The notes: generated from the letters alone by a model not told the origin. A stretch of 64,000 bases of DNA from JBBDMW01 sp040878005 (GCA_040878005.1 JBBDMW010000075.1:118534-182533), one strand, 5' to 3'; positions 43,553-52,020 are shown, counted from the first letter of the stretch. Made by a program: numbers and translations.

Positions 43553-44242
43553 ATGACGACGAAGCACCGGAAAAGCAAGGTAACGAGGCTCAGGCTGCGG
43601 CGGCATGCAAATGGACCTTCGCTAACGCAGGTGCTGGTGATGGGCGACAGCGCCCGGTTCGTCGAAGACATGTCTGCCCGGTTGCGGCACAACAGCCGTA
43701 TGCACATCTTAGGCGGGGCGATCACTCGTGGCGAAGCGGTGGAGCGCACGGTACTGCTACGCCCAGACGTGGCGGTTGTCGACATCGACATGGGCTATGA
43801 CTTCGGCGGCATAGACACGGCCCACGCCATTCGCAAAGCGCTCCCCACTACAGCCATCGTCATGATCTCGCCCCACACCGACCGCCGGAGCCTGGCGATG
43901 TTCCCGCGAAGCTGCGGCTTGAAGTGGTCTTACCTCCTGCCGGAAACGGTGAGTCAGGGCGACTGCCTGGCAGATGCTGTGCACTCGGCTTCATGGTCGA
44001 TTCCATATATAGATCCAAAAGTTGACCGCGAGGCGCTTGGTGCTTTCGACACGGCGGTGGACAAGGCGCTGGTGGAAGTCCTGAACGTGCCCAAAAGCAA
44101 GCCCGTAAAGGGCGGGCAGGTGCAGGCTTGGCACGGGGTCGTCAGGTCGTTCGCCATAGACCGACCACAACGTTCATGGGATGCGCTCGGGGACACGCCG
44201 CATCACGCAATCGTTAGCAGGACGAAGGGGGAGGGCTCTTGA
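43553..44242 (+). CDS. Receiver-domain protein without DNA-binding output domain
   Basis: 229 residues. After a basic 20-residue N-terminus comes a CheY/NarL-type receiver-like domain (TQVLVMGDSARFVEDMSARL, then RPDVAVVDIDMG with the phosphoacceptor-like Asp77, then TTAIVMISPHTDR). In place of the usual LuxR helix-turn-helix there is a helical C-terminus with no recognised output domain. The Lys of the receiver switch is not obvious, so phosphorylation is uncertain. Its TGA overlaps the TTG start of the next gene. Proteins of this kind often sit beside small exported proteins in Chloroflexota; that is recollection, not checked. Confidence 0.7.
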   Translation: MTTKHRKSKVTRLRLRRHANGPSLTQVLVMGDSARFVEDMSARLRHNSRMHILGGAITRGEAVERTVLLRPDVAVVDIDMGYDFGGIDTAHAIRKALPTTAIVMISPHTDRRSLAMFPRSCGLKWSYLLPETVSQGDCLADAVHSASWSIPYIDPKVDREALGAFDTAVDKALVEVLNVPKSKPVKGGQVQAWHGVVRSFAIDRPQRSWDALGDTPHHAIVSRTKGEGS

Positions 44243-44514
44243 AGCGCACAATACTAGGAATTGTGGTCGGGATGATCATGGGCGCCATGCTGGTTACGGC
44301 AATGGCCCCGGCCAGCGCAGACGGCGAAGGCGGCCTGCAGGAGTCGCTCACATCATGGGTGCCGGATATGGAAAAAATCTTCAAGGACGCCATATCTGGA
44401 ATGTTCGAGTCTGCTGGCGAAAAGATTACTGACCCCGAAATACGGGCTTACTACGAAAAATTGACCGGCGAGATTACGCGTGACCTGGAGGCAACTGCGG
44501 ACGAACCCCGTTAA
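44239..44514 (+). CDS. Small exported protein, 91 aa
   Basis: Begins MKRTILGIVVGMIMGAMLV, a clear signal peptide with a likely cleavage after APASA. The mature part of about 63 residues is acidic and helical (SWVPDMEKIFKDAISGMFES, then ITDPEIRAYYEKLTGEITRD). No family recognised. The TTG start overlaps the stop of the receiver-domain gene and is preceded by GGGGGAGGG, so the two are translationally coupled. Confidence 0.65.
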   Translation: MKRTILGIVVGMIMGAMLVTAMAPASADGEGGLQESLTSWVPDMEKIFKDAISGMFESAGEKITDPEIRAYYEKLTGEITRDLEATADEPR

Positions 44515-44612
44515 AGGCCTCTCCCAGGGCAATTTGCCATTGTGCCGGTTCAAGTGGCTAAAAATTCCGTAGAATGCCATTCCTAAATTTACGTCCAAGA
44601 ATGGAGCCTACA

Positions 44613-45305
44613 GTGTTCAAATTTAACGTGGCCTCTGCAAAGAGAGTTCCACTTCTCATAATGGTCATGGTGATCGCCGTTGTGGGATCAGCCGGAGCGA
44701 TTGCAGCGAACAACGTCAACGCTCAGACCAAGACTGGCCCCGAACTTGATGCTTCGGCATCATGTCCCGGTTGCGCAAGCGCTGCGTACATAAAGTTCGG
44801 CGGAATTGAGGGCGAATCTCAGGACAAGGACCACGATGGCTGGAGCGATATTCTCAGCTTCAACCAGGGAATTGTCGCGCCCACATCGACAGGTCCCGGC
44901 GCCGCTCGCCGCAGGGGCGCTCCGGTTCTAGAAGACATCATCGTCACCAAAGAACTTGACAAGTCAACTCCGAAGCTGGCCGAAGCCATCGTAAATGGCC
45001 GCACATTCCCAACCGTCGAGATTCACCTGACCAGGAACCTTGGTGATGGCGTTTCTACCACGTACTACGCGTACGAGTTGAAGAACGTACGGGTCACCAG
45101 CTACAACATTGGCAATACCCGCCAGAATGACCTGACGCCATCCGGCTTGCCGCATGTGAGGACAGCCAGTTCATCAGGCGTCCCCACGGAAGAGCTGTCC
45201 CTGAACTTTGAGGAAATCAAGGTGACATACACCGAGATAGACGAGGCAGGACGAGCGAAGGGCACCGTTGAGTATAGCTGGAAAGTAGAAGAGGGCCGCC
45301 GCTAG
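44613..45305 (+). CDS. Exported Hcp-family-like protein
   Basis: About 230 residues. From the GTG at 44613 (GGAG seven bases upstream) it starts with a signal peptide (VPLLIMVMVIAVVGSAGAIA, cleavage near VNAQ). The mature part follows the Hcp1 (T6SS tube protein) pattern: YIKFGGIEGES, a DKDHDGWSDILSF block, VLEDIIVTKELDKSTPKL, TYYAYELKNVRVTSY and the final EELSLNFEEIKVTYTEID plus KGTVEYSWK. Canonical Hcp lacks a signal peptide and works inside a T6SS; no other T6SS gene is here. It may form tubes or rings outside the membrane. ATGs at 44574 and 44601 are alternative starts. Confidence 0.78.
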   Translation: MFKFNVASAKRVPLLIMVMVIAVVGSAGAIAANNVNAQTKTGPELDASASCPGCASAAYIKFGGIEGESQDKDHDGWSDILSFNQGIVAPTSTGPGAARRRGAPVLEDIIVTKELDKSTPKLAEAIVNGRTFPTVEIHLTRNLGDGVSTTYYAYELKNVRVTSYNIGNTRQNDLTPSGLPHVRTASSSGVPTEELSLNFEEIKVTYTEIDEAGRAKGTVEYSWKVEEGRR

Positions 45306-45348
45306 ACGGTAGTTTTCAGATAAGTCTGGAAGGGCAGCCGGTTAAGCC

Positions 45349-45358
45349 NNNNNNNNNN
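45349..45358. other. Assembly gap of 10 N
   Basis: Ten undetermined bases followed by a C-run. Sequence continuity across this point is not proved, so the order of the Hcp-like gene and the HAD gene is provisional. Confidence 0.95.
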
Positions 45359-45450
45359 CCCCCCCTTCTGCATTTAAAGTGATAGGGAATTAACCGTAGT
45401 ATCGTCGGGCAGGTTCCCCCGCACCAACCAACGAAAAAGACTGTTGATTC

Positions 45451-46125
45451 GTGTACTCAATTAGCGCCACATTGTTTGACCTGGACGGCACACTGGTCGA
45501 TAGGCTGACAGCCGTCCGTCGAATAGCAGGTCTGCTGTGGGACCAGGAGCCTGCGGTTCAGGCCGTGGACAACCGCGAAGAAGCAATCCATCAGTTCCTG
45601 GAATTTGATGGCGATGGCTACACAATGCCTCGCAGCCGCGTCTTTGAGTTGGCCAATGAGCGCTGGCACGGCATGTCCATGTCGGTCGAGCAACTCACTG
45701 ATTGGTACCGCGCCAACTACCCATTGGGTTTCAGCCCAGACCCGGCCATTCATAAGGTCCTGGCATCACTAAAACATGCTGGGTTTCCGATAGGCATAGT
45801 CACAAATGGACCAGCCACGCAACTGACCAAGATTGAGCGCCTGGGCCTGGACAGGTTTACAGAAGTCGTGGTCGTGTCAGAGACGTTCGGGCACGAAAAG
45901 CCTGATCCGGCCATATTTGAGCATGCACTCCAACTGGTAGGCGCTCCAACACCATCGAACGTGCTTTACGTGGGTGACAATCCAGTTGCGGACATCTCAG
46001 GCGCCAGGGCGATGGGCATGAAGACTGCCTGGGTACGTCGGGGACGCCAGTGGCCGCAGGAACTGGAACCGGCTGACTACACGATCAGTCACGTGAGCGA
46101 AGTCGTCGAGATAATTAGCCTTTAG
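45451..46125 (+). CDS. HAD-superfamily hydrolase, subfamily IA
   Basis: 224-residue phosphatase-like enzyme. Motif I is LFDLDGTLV (Asp10, Asp12), motif II is in GIVTNGP, motif III Lys in FGHEKPDPAIF, motif IV VGDNPVADISGA. The alpha-helical cap inserted after motif I (about residues 18-90) places it in the Gph/YjjG-like group of phosphoglycolate or nucleotide phosphatases. The start is a GTG without a strong ribosome binding site; position close to the gap at 45349 leaves the upstream context open. Confidence 0.92.
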   Translation: MYSISATLFDLDGTLVDRLTAVRRIAGLLWDQEPAVQAVDNREEAIHQFLEFDGDGYTMPRSRVFELANERWHGMSMSVEQLTDWYRANYPLGFSPDPAIHKVLASLKHAGFPIGIVTNGPATQLTKIERLGLDRFTEVVVVSETFGHEKPDPAIFEHALQLVGAPTPSNVLYVGDNPVADISGARAMGMKTAWVRRGRQWPQELEPADYTISHVSEVVEIISL

Positions 46126-46241
46126 GTTGCCTCGCTAAAAGCTTGACGTTCGCTGACAGCCTCAGCAATAGCCGCCAATGCCCCAGCCTGCCGCCAGCGC
46201 CCAATTTACACACCCACACTCGTTCAGATACTTTGCCTGTC

Positions 46242-46751
46242 ATGACAGTGCAATTCGGCATACGGCGGTTATATCCGGAAGATGGCGCTTTCTTAAGGAG
46301 CATGCTCCGTGAGGCCGCGTACTGGCATCCTGACATAGCCAGGCCACCTATGTCAGATATGCTGGCCGACAATTCCCTGTCCCGCTATGTGGAGGACTGG
46401 GGACGCCACGGGGACCTGGGGCTGATAGCGATCAGCGAAGCAGGGCGTTCTGTCGGTGCCGCATGGCTTCGCCTGTTTCAAGAAGACCGTCCTGGGTACG
46501 GATTCATTGACGGCTCCACGCCTGAGATGAGCATCGCTGTAGAGCCAGAGCTTCGAGGCAGGGGGATTGGATCAGGACTCATACGGGCCTTGCTCAACAA
46601 GTCGCAGCAGGCAGGCTTTCAGTCTGTGAGCCTGAGCGTCAGCGCACAGAACCCGGCGCTTCACCTATACGAAAGATGCGGCTTCCAAAGGTTGAGCCTC
46701 ACAGACGGTTCATGGTTAATGCGCTATTGGCTGCCCTGTGCCTCAGTTTGA
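46242..46751 (+). CDS. GNAT family N-acetyltransferase
   Basis: 169-residue GNAT protein. The acetyl-CoA motif A is visible as MSIAVEPELRGRGIGSGLIRALL and the C-terminal motif B as NPALHLYERCGFQ. The N-terminus (IRRLYPEDGAFLRSMLREAA) matches the family start. The acceptor is unknown. ATG 46242 is chosen; the open frame extends another 33 codons upstream with low-complexity sequence. The stop lies just before the 55-base duplicated sequence that flanks the gap. Confidence 0.88.
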   Translation: MTVQFGIRRLYPEDGAFLRSMLREAAYWHPDIARPPMSDMLADNSLSRYVEDWGRHGDLGLIAISEAGRSVGAAWLRLFQEDRPGYGFIDGSTPEMSIAVEPELRGRGIGSGLIRALLNKSQQAGFQSVSLSVSAQNPALHLYERCGFQRLSLTDGSWLMRYWLPCASV

Positions 46752-46755
46752 TCCG

Positions 46756-46965
46756 CCTCCAATTCGTACCCCTATTGGGCGACCCCAACTTCACCGGTCG
46801 CGGCGACCTCNNNNNNNNNNNNNNNNNNNNNNNNNNNNNNNNNNNNNNNNNNNNNNNNNNNNNNNNNNNNNNNNNNNNNNNNNNNNNNNNNNNNNNNNNN
46901 NNNNNNNNNNCCTCCAATTCGTACCCCTATTGGGCGACCCCAACTTCACCGGTCGCGGCGACCTC
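46756..46965. repeat. 100-N gap flanked by identical 55-base sequences, likely assembler overlap
   Basis: The same 55 bases, beginning CCTCCAATTCGTACCCCTAT and ending GGCGACCTC, occur at 46756-46810 and 46911-46965 and directly abut the 100 N (46811-46910). An exact match that ends precisely at both contig edges and equals a common k-mer length (55) is what de Bruijn assemblers leave when two contigs really overlap. The true genome probably has one copy and no gap. Confidence 0.85.
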
Positions 46966-47082
46966 ACTACCACCACATTAATACACAATTTGGCGTGCCT
47001 GACGCAGGATTAGTTGTCCGCTGCCGTTGCACGATGATGGTGGACATAGGTTGTCGCAGTCTGTCCAACAGGAGGATTAGCC

Positions 47083-47847
47083 ATGCCGGTGAAGATTCGA
47101 GACCAGGGCAACTACGAGCTCTTCGAAACCATGCACGGCAACAGAATCTTGGCGCTGAACGATAAGCGTTGGTTTGCGTGGGTTGAGGGCCAGGCAGGTG
47201 AGTTGCTGGTCCAGAGTGACTCAGACCACAAGAAAAAGCGCACCGTTCAAAAGGGCCAGTTCTATGCGGTGGATTTCCAGGATGACCCAAAATACAAGGA
47301 CATGCCGCACCTGTTCCTGGAAAAGGACAGCAAGTACCAGGAGGCGGTGATTCCAAATGGCCTCCCAACCGATAGTGACCATCAGAAGAAGGTGGTGCTG
47401 ACTGGCGATTCCCTCGACAGGAAGAAACTGGAGGACTATCTCCAGGACCCAGCCGAAGCAGGGCCCGGTGAAGAGCGAATGGAGCGCCCGGGTGGCGGCT
47501 CAATGGCAAACGTCACCCATCACCTCCAGGGCGTGGACTTTCCGGCAAACAGGGAAGACCTGATCAAGCACGCAAAGGACAACGCCGCTCCCCAGGAGGT
47601 GATCAGCCAACTGGAGAAGCTGGCGAAGGGCAGCAAGCATGACTCGATGGCTGACCTCACACAGGCCATTGGTGAGCGCACCTGGCACCCGCCAATTGAA
47701 GACTACGACCGGCTGAACGTGGAAGACATACAGGACCAGCTGGACGATCTAACCCGCGACGAGCTCAAGCAGTTGAAGGAGTATGAGCAGGAGACCAAGA
47801 ACCGCAAGACGCTACAAGAAGAGTTTGATCGTCGGCTGAGCGCATAA
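47083..47847 (+). CDS. DUF2795-containing protein
   Basis: 254 residues, hydrophilic. The N-terminal ~115 residues (IRDQGNYELFETMHG, RWFAWVEGQAGELLV) are not recognised. Residues about 140-200 match DUF2795 (THHLQGVDFPANREDLIKHA, EVISQLEKL, DLTQAIGER), a small helical domain common in actinobacteria and Chloroflexota. The C-terminal helix is strongly charged, likely a coiled coil. AGGAGG eight bases before the ATG makes the start secure. No functional neighbour. Confidence 0.8.
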   Translation: MPVKIRDQGNYELFETMHGNRILALNDKRWFAWVEGQAGELLVQSDSDHKKKRTVQKGQFYAVDFQDDPKYKDMPHLFLEKDSKYQEAVIPNGLPTDSDHQKKVVLTGDSLDRKKLEDYLQDPAEAGPGEERMERPGGGSMANVTHHLQGVDFPANREDLIKHAKDNAAPQEVISQLEKLAKGSKHDSMADLTQAIGERTWHPPIEDYDRLNVEDIQDQLDDLTRDELKQLKEYEQETKNRKTLQEEFDRRLSA

Positions 47848-47852
47848 ACAAT

Positions 47853-47875
47853 GCCGCCTGGATGCGACAGGCGGC
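47853..47875 (+). terminator. Hairpin after the DUF2795 gene
   Basis: GCCGCCTG (47853-47860), seven-base loop, CAGGCGGC (47868-47875). There is no T tract, so termination efficiency is uncertain. Confidence 0.4.
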
Positions 47876-47884
47876 GCCTGTCCG

Positions 47885-48034
47885 TTACTGGTCCGCAAAC
47901 ACTAGCGCCAATGCGGTGACAAGGACCAGGGCACACAATACGACTGCGGACAGGATACGGGCGCTGTATGTGGAATCCTGGTTCTGCAAGGTTGTGTCCC
48001 CCATGTGGCAAGTGATGTGGCGCTGACCGGCCAT
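47885..48034 (-). CDS. Small membrane protein, 49 aa
   Basis: Begins MAGQRHITCHMGDTTLQNQ and ends with a single hydrophobic helix (ARILSAVVLCALVLVTALALVF) and a short ADQ tail. GAGGG lies about ten bases before the ATG. A second ATG ten codons in would give a 39-residue form. No family recognised; coding status is uncertain. The rest of the 47848-48180 gap holds nothing else. Confidence 0.4.
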   Translation of the reverse strand: MAGQRHITCHMGDTTLQNQDSTYSARILSAVVLCALVLVTALALVFADQ

Positions 48035-48180
48035 GCAACAATAACCCTCGGCAGCGTTACGGCCATACGGGGCCACAGCCATTGCCAGTTGCGCTGCACT
48101 ACAGAGACGAGCACGCTGTGGCGACGCCTTGGGAGTCGTGCCTGCCCGCTGGTTTGGGAAGTCGGGAAATGAGGGGCGGG

Positions 48181-49659
48181 TCAGGCGGCTGACGAGCCAT
48201 CCCGTTCAACGAGCCGAAGGTCCGGCTCTGAGATCGCCTTGTCGTTCTCAGCAACTGCCAGCGAGAAGCCGAACGTAGAGCCCCGGCCCTCGGCTGAAGT
48301 GAACCACAGCCGTCCGTCCTGCCGCTCCAGCAGAAGTTTGCTCACATACAGTCCCAGCCCAGTGCCGCGTACTCTGCGCTTGCGCGGGTCGTTGCTCCGG
48401 TAGAACCGCTCAAACACGTGCCGTTGGTCATCCTCAGACATGCCCATGCCGCGGTCCGTGACCTGCAGCCCCACCCGGCTCCCAATCCTGTACCCCGCTA
48501 TAGTCACCGTACGTCCATCAGGGCTGAACTTGATCGCGTTGGACACCAGGTTGGTGAGCACCTGCTCCACGCTCTGGCGCTCGCCCCATGCCTCCGGAAG
48601 GTCGTCAACGTCAACCACGTCAATGTGAAGCTCCCTGTCGGAAGCGATGGGCTCGAACGCGTCTGCAATCTCCCGCACTACTACTGCCAGGCTGGTGCGT
48701 TCCTTCTTGAGTGGCGCTTCATTGCTCTCGGCCCGCTCCACGTCGCGGAACAATGAAATGAGGTGCTCCATGCGGAGCGTGGAGCGCGATGCGCGGCGCA
48801 GGAGGCTGATCTGTTGGCCACTCATCCTGCCGGCTGAGCCGTCCATCAGCAGTTCGACGTACGCGCGGGTGGACGTAAGCGGCCCACGTAATTCATGAGC
48901 CACAATAGAGATCAGCTCCACCTTCTCAGCTATGGCGCGCTCCAACTGCTGACGCATTAGCTGGATTGGAAAGGCGACTGCAATCGCGGCCAGTCCGCTG
49001 CCGCTCATCGCAACTACTCCGGGCCAGATGCTCGAGACGCCGCCGGTCGCTACGCCTGACGCCCATGCCCAGACACCAATCAACAGAGGCACGCTCACGG
49101 CGTACGCTGCGCCAGGGACCGGCCGCAACCGGATTACAACTGATATGACGAGCACGATCAAGGGCACTCCGGCCCACATGAGCGCCGCACCCGGGGCCAT
49201 GCCTACGGCTGAGTCCCTTAGCAGCCATCCGCCCCAAACGACCAGGCCAACTATCGCCAACGTATCCGATGCAGTGCCCAGGAACATGGCCGCCACGGTC
49301 TTTCGCCGAATGAGCAGCATCGCAATGAGCGGCTGCACAAGTACCAGGACGAACGCAGCAGCAAGAGCCGCAGGGCGGACGGAAGCAAGGTCCGGGACCA
49401 GGAAAGGGATTGCCAGCAGACCGCAAGCAAATACTAGCCTGGCCGTGACACTTCCCCACTCAAGCTGCGGCAGTACCAGGCCTGGCCATTGCGCCAGAGG
49501 AAGCTGGAAGGCAAGCCATGAAAGCGCACGCTGGAGCGGTTCGCTCAAGTTGGCCGGGCCGCCATCGGTCAGCGAAGACACGATGGCTCCGCCGCGGGGT
49601 GACGATTTGGTGGAGCCGTCTCTATGAGCGGCCCGCGATTTATTGGGCTTTACGGCCAT
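48181..49659 (-). CDS. Membrane sensor histidine kinase (orphan)
   Basis: 492 residues. Seven or so helices lie between residues 55 and 245, without a large periplasmic sensor, so it may sense membrane or intracellular signals. The HisKA H-box is IVAHELRGPLTSTRAYVELL with His255; the ATPase domain has the N-box LTNLVSNAIKFSPDG, the G1 box VTDRGMGMSEDD and the G2 box GTGLGLYVSKLL. No response regulator is adjacent; the receiver-domain gene at 43553 is several kilobases away and may be unrelated. Confidence 0.92.
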   Translation of the reverse strand: MAVKPNKSRAAHRDGSTKSSPRGGAIVSSLTDGGPANLSEPLQRALSWLAFQLPLAQWPGLVLPQLEWGSVTARLVFACGLLAIPFLVPDLASVRPAALAAAFVLVLVQPLIAMLLIRRKTVAAMFLGTASDTLAIVGLVVWGGWLLRDSAVGMAPGAALMWAGVPLIVLVISVVIRLRPVPGAAYAVSVPLLIGVWAWASGVATGGVSSIWPGVVAMSGSGLAAIAVAFPIQLMRQQLERAIAEKVELISIVAHELRGPLTSTRAYVELLMDGSAGRMSGQQISLLRRASRSTLRMEHLISLFRDVERAESNEAPLKKERTSLAVVVREIADAFEPIASDRELHIDVVDVDDLPEAWGERQSVEQVLTNLVSNAIKFSPDGRTVTIAGYRIGSRVGLQVTDRGMGMSEDDQRHVFERFYRSNDPRKRRVRGTGLGLYVSKLLLERQDGRLWFTSAEGRGSTFGFSLAVAENDKAISEPDLRLVERDGSSAA

Positions 49660-49888
49660 GAAGCGTGGCGGTTGTTTCGCGGCACCCGGCCGTACAAGAG
49701 CGGTTACTCTCTGGAACCGGGCAGTTAGATTGATTCCCTGCCGAACGTTCTCGCTATCGTCCCAAGGCTGAAGCGCTGGTGAATAGCCTCACATCGTCCG
49801 CAGGTTTGCGTGTGCTGGCCTGGCAATTGTCTCACATCCCCACATCTAACCACAGCCGGGAGGCAGCCAAAGCCAATTGAGGTGGCTT

Positions 49889-50347
49889 CTATGCGCTCCG
49901 CCGCATCGGAGGCAACGGCTCTGCGCTGACCACCAGCCGGTGATTCAGGACTGCCATCGCTTCATCCAACTGGTCATGGCGTGACTTGTGGGTAAGGTCG
50001 AGCAGCCGTGTCACGTGTGTCGGAGCCTTGTTGCCAAGCCGCCGGGCCAGTTCTGCCTTGCTGACGCCCTCCTCGCGCATGGTGTTGTACAGGAGTATTT
50101 TCGAGGCGACCAGTGGGGGTAGGGCCACCGTGGGCTGCCCGGGCTTCGGCTTGCTGGGCATCGGGATATCTTCGGCGTCGTTCATCATTGCCCACATGAT
50201 TGTGATCAGCGCATCTACGCCGTGTGCCAGGGCCTCGTCTTCGTCTTCGCCGAATGTGACTGCCTGCGGCACGTCCGGGAATGTGAGCAAAACCGTATCT
50301 TCATCCGGTTCGAGTACAACGGGATACTCCAGGCCCACTGTTCGCAT
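49889..50347 (-). CDS. hicB: HicB-like antitoxin
   Basis: 152 residues. N-terminal HicB partial RNase-H-like fold (YPVVLEPDEDTVLLTFPDVPQAVTFGEDEDEALAHGVDAL) and a C-terminal helix-turn-helix (VSKAELARRLGNKAPTHVTRLL) that binds the operator. It would neutralise the HicA RNase encoded just upstream on the same strand. AGGAG eight bases before the ATG, inside the hicA frame, indicates coupled translation. Confidence 0.92.
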   Translation of the reverse strand: MRTVGLEYPVVLEPDEDTVLLTFPDVPQAVTFGEDEDEALAHGVDALITIMWAMMNDAEDIPMPSKPKPGQPTVALPPLVASKILLYNTMREEGVSKAELARRLGNKAPTHVTRLLDLTHKSRHDQLDEAMAVLNHRLVVSAEPLPPMRRSA

Positions 50348-50592
50348 GTCATCTTCTCCTCTAATTCATCAACAAGTTGGCCGCTTAACCCGGCGGCGGG
50401 GTCCTCAATTCCCAGTTCCCGCATGATCTTCCGCATCAACCCTCTCCCGAGTTGCCTTTGGCCGCCGTGCACCGGGAGGTCTGTCTTACGATCACCCAGC
50501 CGGGCCACCAGGTGCCCGCCACCGCCCGGCTTGTTTTGAAAACTGACGCCGTACCGCCTGCGGAGCCAACGCTGGAACTGGCCGCTGTTCAT
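50215..50592 (-). CDS. hicA: HicA-like toxin with extended C-terminus overlapping hicB
   Basis: mRNA interferase of the HicA double-stranded-RNA-binding fold. Residues 1-72 match the family (MNSGQFQRWLRRRYGVSF, catalytic His27 in GGGHLVARL, DLPVHGGQRQLGRGLMRKI, LGI). The typical protein ends near residue 75-85, but here the frame stays open to 125 codons, overlapping the first 133 bases of hicB. The extra tail is low-quality sequence and may reflect loss of the normal stop near the hicB start. Toxin activity cannot be judged. Confidence 0.85.
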   Translation of the reverse strand: MNSGQFQRWLRRRYGVSFQNKPGGGGHLVARLGDRKTDLPVHGGQRQLGRGLMRKIMRELGIEDPAAGLSGQLVDELEEKMTCEQWAWSIPLYSNRMKIRFCSHSRTCRRQSHSAKTKTRPWHTA

Positions 50593-50596
50593 CAAG

Positions 50597-50611
50597 ATAT
50601 TCTACAAATAT
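50597..50611 (-). promoter_or_regulatory. Candidate HicB operator
   Basis: Perfect palindrome ATATT-CTACA-AATAT directly upstream of the hicA start, where a HicB helix-turn-helix protein would bind to autoregulate. The location and symmetry are the only support. Confidence 0.4.
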
Positions 50612-50810
50612 GTGTAAAGTCTCAGTCCGCTGCGAAGCAGAAAGGTAGCCAGCATCCTGGCAGGCATTCAGGATTTGCACTCGGAGGCCCAGGGGCAGAC
50701 GCGTGTCTACGGCCAAGGCAGAAGGCAAGTGTATCGGTGGCGGTAAAGCACAGCGGGGGGGGGGAATCATCGCAGTGTGCTCCTTGACCTGCCACAATAA
50801 AACCCGAACT

Positions 50811-50836
50811 AAAAAAGAGTCGCCCTGCGACGACTC
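50811..50836 (-). terminator. Intrinsic terminator of tRNA-Glu
   Basis: On the minus strand GAGTCG, eight-base loop, CGACTC, then TTTTTT; it lies 14 bases after the tRNA 3' end. Confidence 0.9.
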
Positions 50837-50850
50837 CATTCAAATTCATA

Positions 50851-50927
50851 TGGTACCCCGTACGGGATTCGAACCCGTGATCTCCAGCTTGAAAGGCTGG
50901 CGTGCTGGGCCACTGCACCAACGGGGC
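50851..50927 (-). tRNA. tRNA-Glu (anticodon TTC)
   Basis: Cloverleaf on the minus strand: acceptor GCCCCGT/ACGGGGT (G-U at the first pair), D stem GTGC/GCAC, anticodon stem CCAGC/GCTGG with loop CTTTCAA (anticodon TTC), T arm ACGGG-TTCGAAT-CCCGT, and an encoded CCA. Total 77 bases including CCA. It lies about 74 bases downstream of the argC stop on the same strand and is closed by its own terminator. Confidence 0.95.
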
Positions 50928-51000
50928 AAGTTGGGGTGTCCAACAAGCATAGCAAAGAGACATCTCAGCCTCATATGCCGCGGGCACGATTATTGCGCTG

Positions 51001-52020
51001 CTAGGGGTATACAGGCAGGCCTTCCAGTCCCGCCGTCTCAGGCATGCCAAGCATGATGTTCATGTTCTGCACACCTGCCCCGGCTGCGCCCTTCACCAGG
51101 TTGTCCAGCGCCGTCACCACTACCAGTTGGCCGGTCTGTTCGTTGACCACCGTGTGAATCAGGCAGTCGTTGCTGCCCCACGTCTGCTTCGTGGACGGAG
51201 CGAACGACACCACATCCACGAACGGCTCGTCCGCATAGAAAGCCCTGTACGCCTCGTCCACCTGACTTTTCGTCACGCCCTCGGCCAGCCGCGCGTAGCA
51301 GGTGCCAAGTATGCCTCGCGTCATTGGCACGAGGTGCGGCACAAACGTCACGGACACATCGCCCACACTGGATATGGCGCTCAGTTCCTGCGTCATCTCA
51401 GGCAGGTGGCGGTGGCCGGAAAGGGCGTAGGCGGCTGAGTTGTCGTTCAACTCTGAGAAGTTGAAGCGAACGTCTGCGCTGCGGCCAGCTCCGGACACGC
51501 CGGTCTTCGAGTCCACTATCACCACCGGCTCCACCAGGCCCTCCCGCATCGCAGGGGCCATGCCCAGTACTGCGCCCGTTGGGAAGCAGCCGGGGTTCGC
51601 CACCAGCCGGGTGTCCCGGATGTCGGCGCGGTGCAGTTCAGGCAGACCGTAGACGGCTTCCTCTATGTACTGCGGGAAGGGGTGCTCCACCTTGTACCAT
51701 GCCTCGAAAACCTCCCGGTCCTTCAGGCGGAAGTCGGCGCTGATGTCCACGCATTTCACGCCGTCGTCCAGGTAAGGACCGAGTTTCTCTGCGCTGGCGG
51801 CGTGCGGCAGGGCTGAGAAGACGAAGTCGACAGATGTGCCGATCTCTGGCTCTATGGTCATGCCGATGTCGCGCAGGTGCGGGAAGACCTCCGCCAATTC
51901 TTTGCCTGCGGCGCTTCGGCCGGTGATGCTGACAAGGTCGATTTCAGGGTGACGGTGGAGCAGGCGTGCCAACTCGGCCCCGGCGTATCCGGTGACGTTG
52001 ATTATGCCTACTCTGGTCAT
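51001..52020 (-). CDS. argC: N-acetyl-gamma-glutamyl-phosphate reductase
   Basis: 339-residue NADPH-dependent enzyme of arginine synthesis. N-terminal Rossmann motif GIINVTGYAGAEL, active-site Cys145 in LVANPGCFPTGA, the catalytic His region SGHRHLPEM and the C-terminal NLVKGAAGAGVQNMN are all diagnostic. The ATG at 52018-52020 is chosen because GGAG lies eight bases before it; the 16-codon extension is basic and not family-like. The usual argJ/argB neighbours are absent from the window. Confidence 0.95.
   Translation of the reverse strand: MTRVGIINVTGYAGAELARLLHRHPEIDLVSITGRSAAGKELAEVFPHLRDIGMTIEPEIGTSVDFVFSALPHAASAEKLGPYLDDGVKCVDISADFRLKDREVFEAWYKVEHPFPQYIEEAVYGLPELHRADIRDTRLVANPGCFPTGAVLGMAPAMREGLVEPVVIVDSKTGVSGAGRSADVRFNFSELNDNSAAYALSGHRHLPEMTQELSAISSVGDVSVTFVPHLVPMTRGILGTCYARLAEGVTKSQVDEAYRAFYADEPFVDVVSFAPSTKQTWGSNDCLIHTVVNEQTGQLVVVTALDNLVKGAAGAGVQNMNIMLGMPETAGLEGLPVYP

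Noticed and set aside
44613..45305. Type VI secretion system locus
   Set aside because: Only an Hcp-like protein with a signal peptide is present; sheath, baseplate and membrane-complex genes are absent.
46756..46965. 55-base direct repeat as attachment site or target-site duplication
   Set aside because: The copies end exactly at the N-run on both sides and match a common assembly k-mer length, so an overlap artefact is simpler.
50755..50764. Run of ten G as a phase-variable tract
   Set aside because: It lies between hicA and tRNA-Glu with no gene reading through it.
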